Below are positions 5,629-5,632 of a stretch of DNA of 5,632 bases, in pieces. Positions within the stretch are counted from its first letter, which is position 1. Each line of letters starts with the position of its first letter. The stretch lies in NCBI GenBank assembly GCA_024644775.1, contig JAHEHB010000367.1, positions 1-5,632 of the forward strand, given 5' to 3'. Source of the DNA: Deltaproteobacteria bacterium (GTDB lineage Bacteria > Desulfobacterota > Desulfobacteria > Desulfobacterales > SURF-15). The position numbers were made by a program, and so were the translations under genes. A model generated the notes under the pieces. That model did no database searches. It saw only the letters and a program-made list of their open reading frames with translations, and had not been told where the DNA came from.

Positions 5629-5632
5629 TTCC

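Larger units (their letters stand above)
5388..5632. other. Leader and upstream region of the DUF362 gene, no gene seen
   Basis: This stretch carries the ribosome binding site of the DUF362 gene, a GC-rich hairpin (5412-5430), and a small nested set of inverted repeats (CCCATA 5442-5447 with TATGGG 5468-5473; TATCG 5455-5459 with CGATA 5465-5469). A large imperfect inverted repeat runs at the window edge. I could not name a good -35/-10 pair for the DUF362 gene. Short plus-strand ORFs here have no recognisable content. Confidence 0.55.

Overview
The window reads as bacterial chromosome, most likely from a member of the Desulfobacterota (deltaproteobacteria). This is inference from gene content and style: a GlrR-like sigma-54 activator with the YRADLYELLKKYDLKPADF tail, a DUF362 cysteine-containing protein, moderate GC with AT-rich intergenic stretches, and degenerate ATCCTGT-type and AAATGAC-type repeats between genes. 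No rRNA, tRNA, CRISPR array or transposase is visible.

Layout. (1) Bases 1-677 (+) hold the C-terminal part of a sigma-54-dependent response regulator whose 5' end lies outside the window. (2) Convergent to it on the minus strand are a 63-residue YjfB-like small protein (690-881) and, 79 bases upstream of that, a 228-residue caspase-like (clan CD) protein with a polybasic C-terminal tail (961-1647). A sigma-28-like -10 element sits between the two. (3) A 201-bp AT-rich divergent promoter region separates the caspase-like gene from an iolG-type inositol 2-dehydrogenase gene (1849-2856, +). (4) A 430-bp gap without a convincing gene carries two kinds of short direct repeat. (5) A short PfkB-family sugar kinase (3287-4120, +) follows. 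Its sequence reminds me of the myo-inositol kinase branch, which would fit the upstream iolG. (6) A 400-residue DUF362 protein (4185-5387, -) converges on the kinase. (7) The last 245 bp hold its leader, a GC-rich hairpin and a large imperfect inverted repeat, and no gene.

How the genes may work together. IolG and the PfkB kinase could both act on inositol or a related cyclitol, but 430 bp separates them and no other iol gene is present, so this is only a hypothesis. The caspase-like gene and the YjfB-like gene could be cotranscribed, with an extra flagellar-type (sigma-28) promoter for the small protein. The caspase-like protein is the least explained item: it has the expected His-Gly and Ala-Cys-x-Gly motifs at caspase-like spacing, no recognisable partner domain, and a terminal run of six arginines. 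The sigma-54 activator and the DUF362 protein have no evident functional link to their neighbours here.
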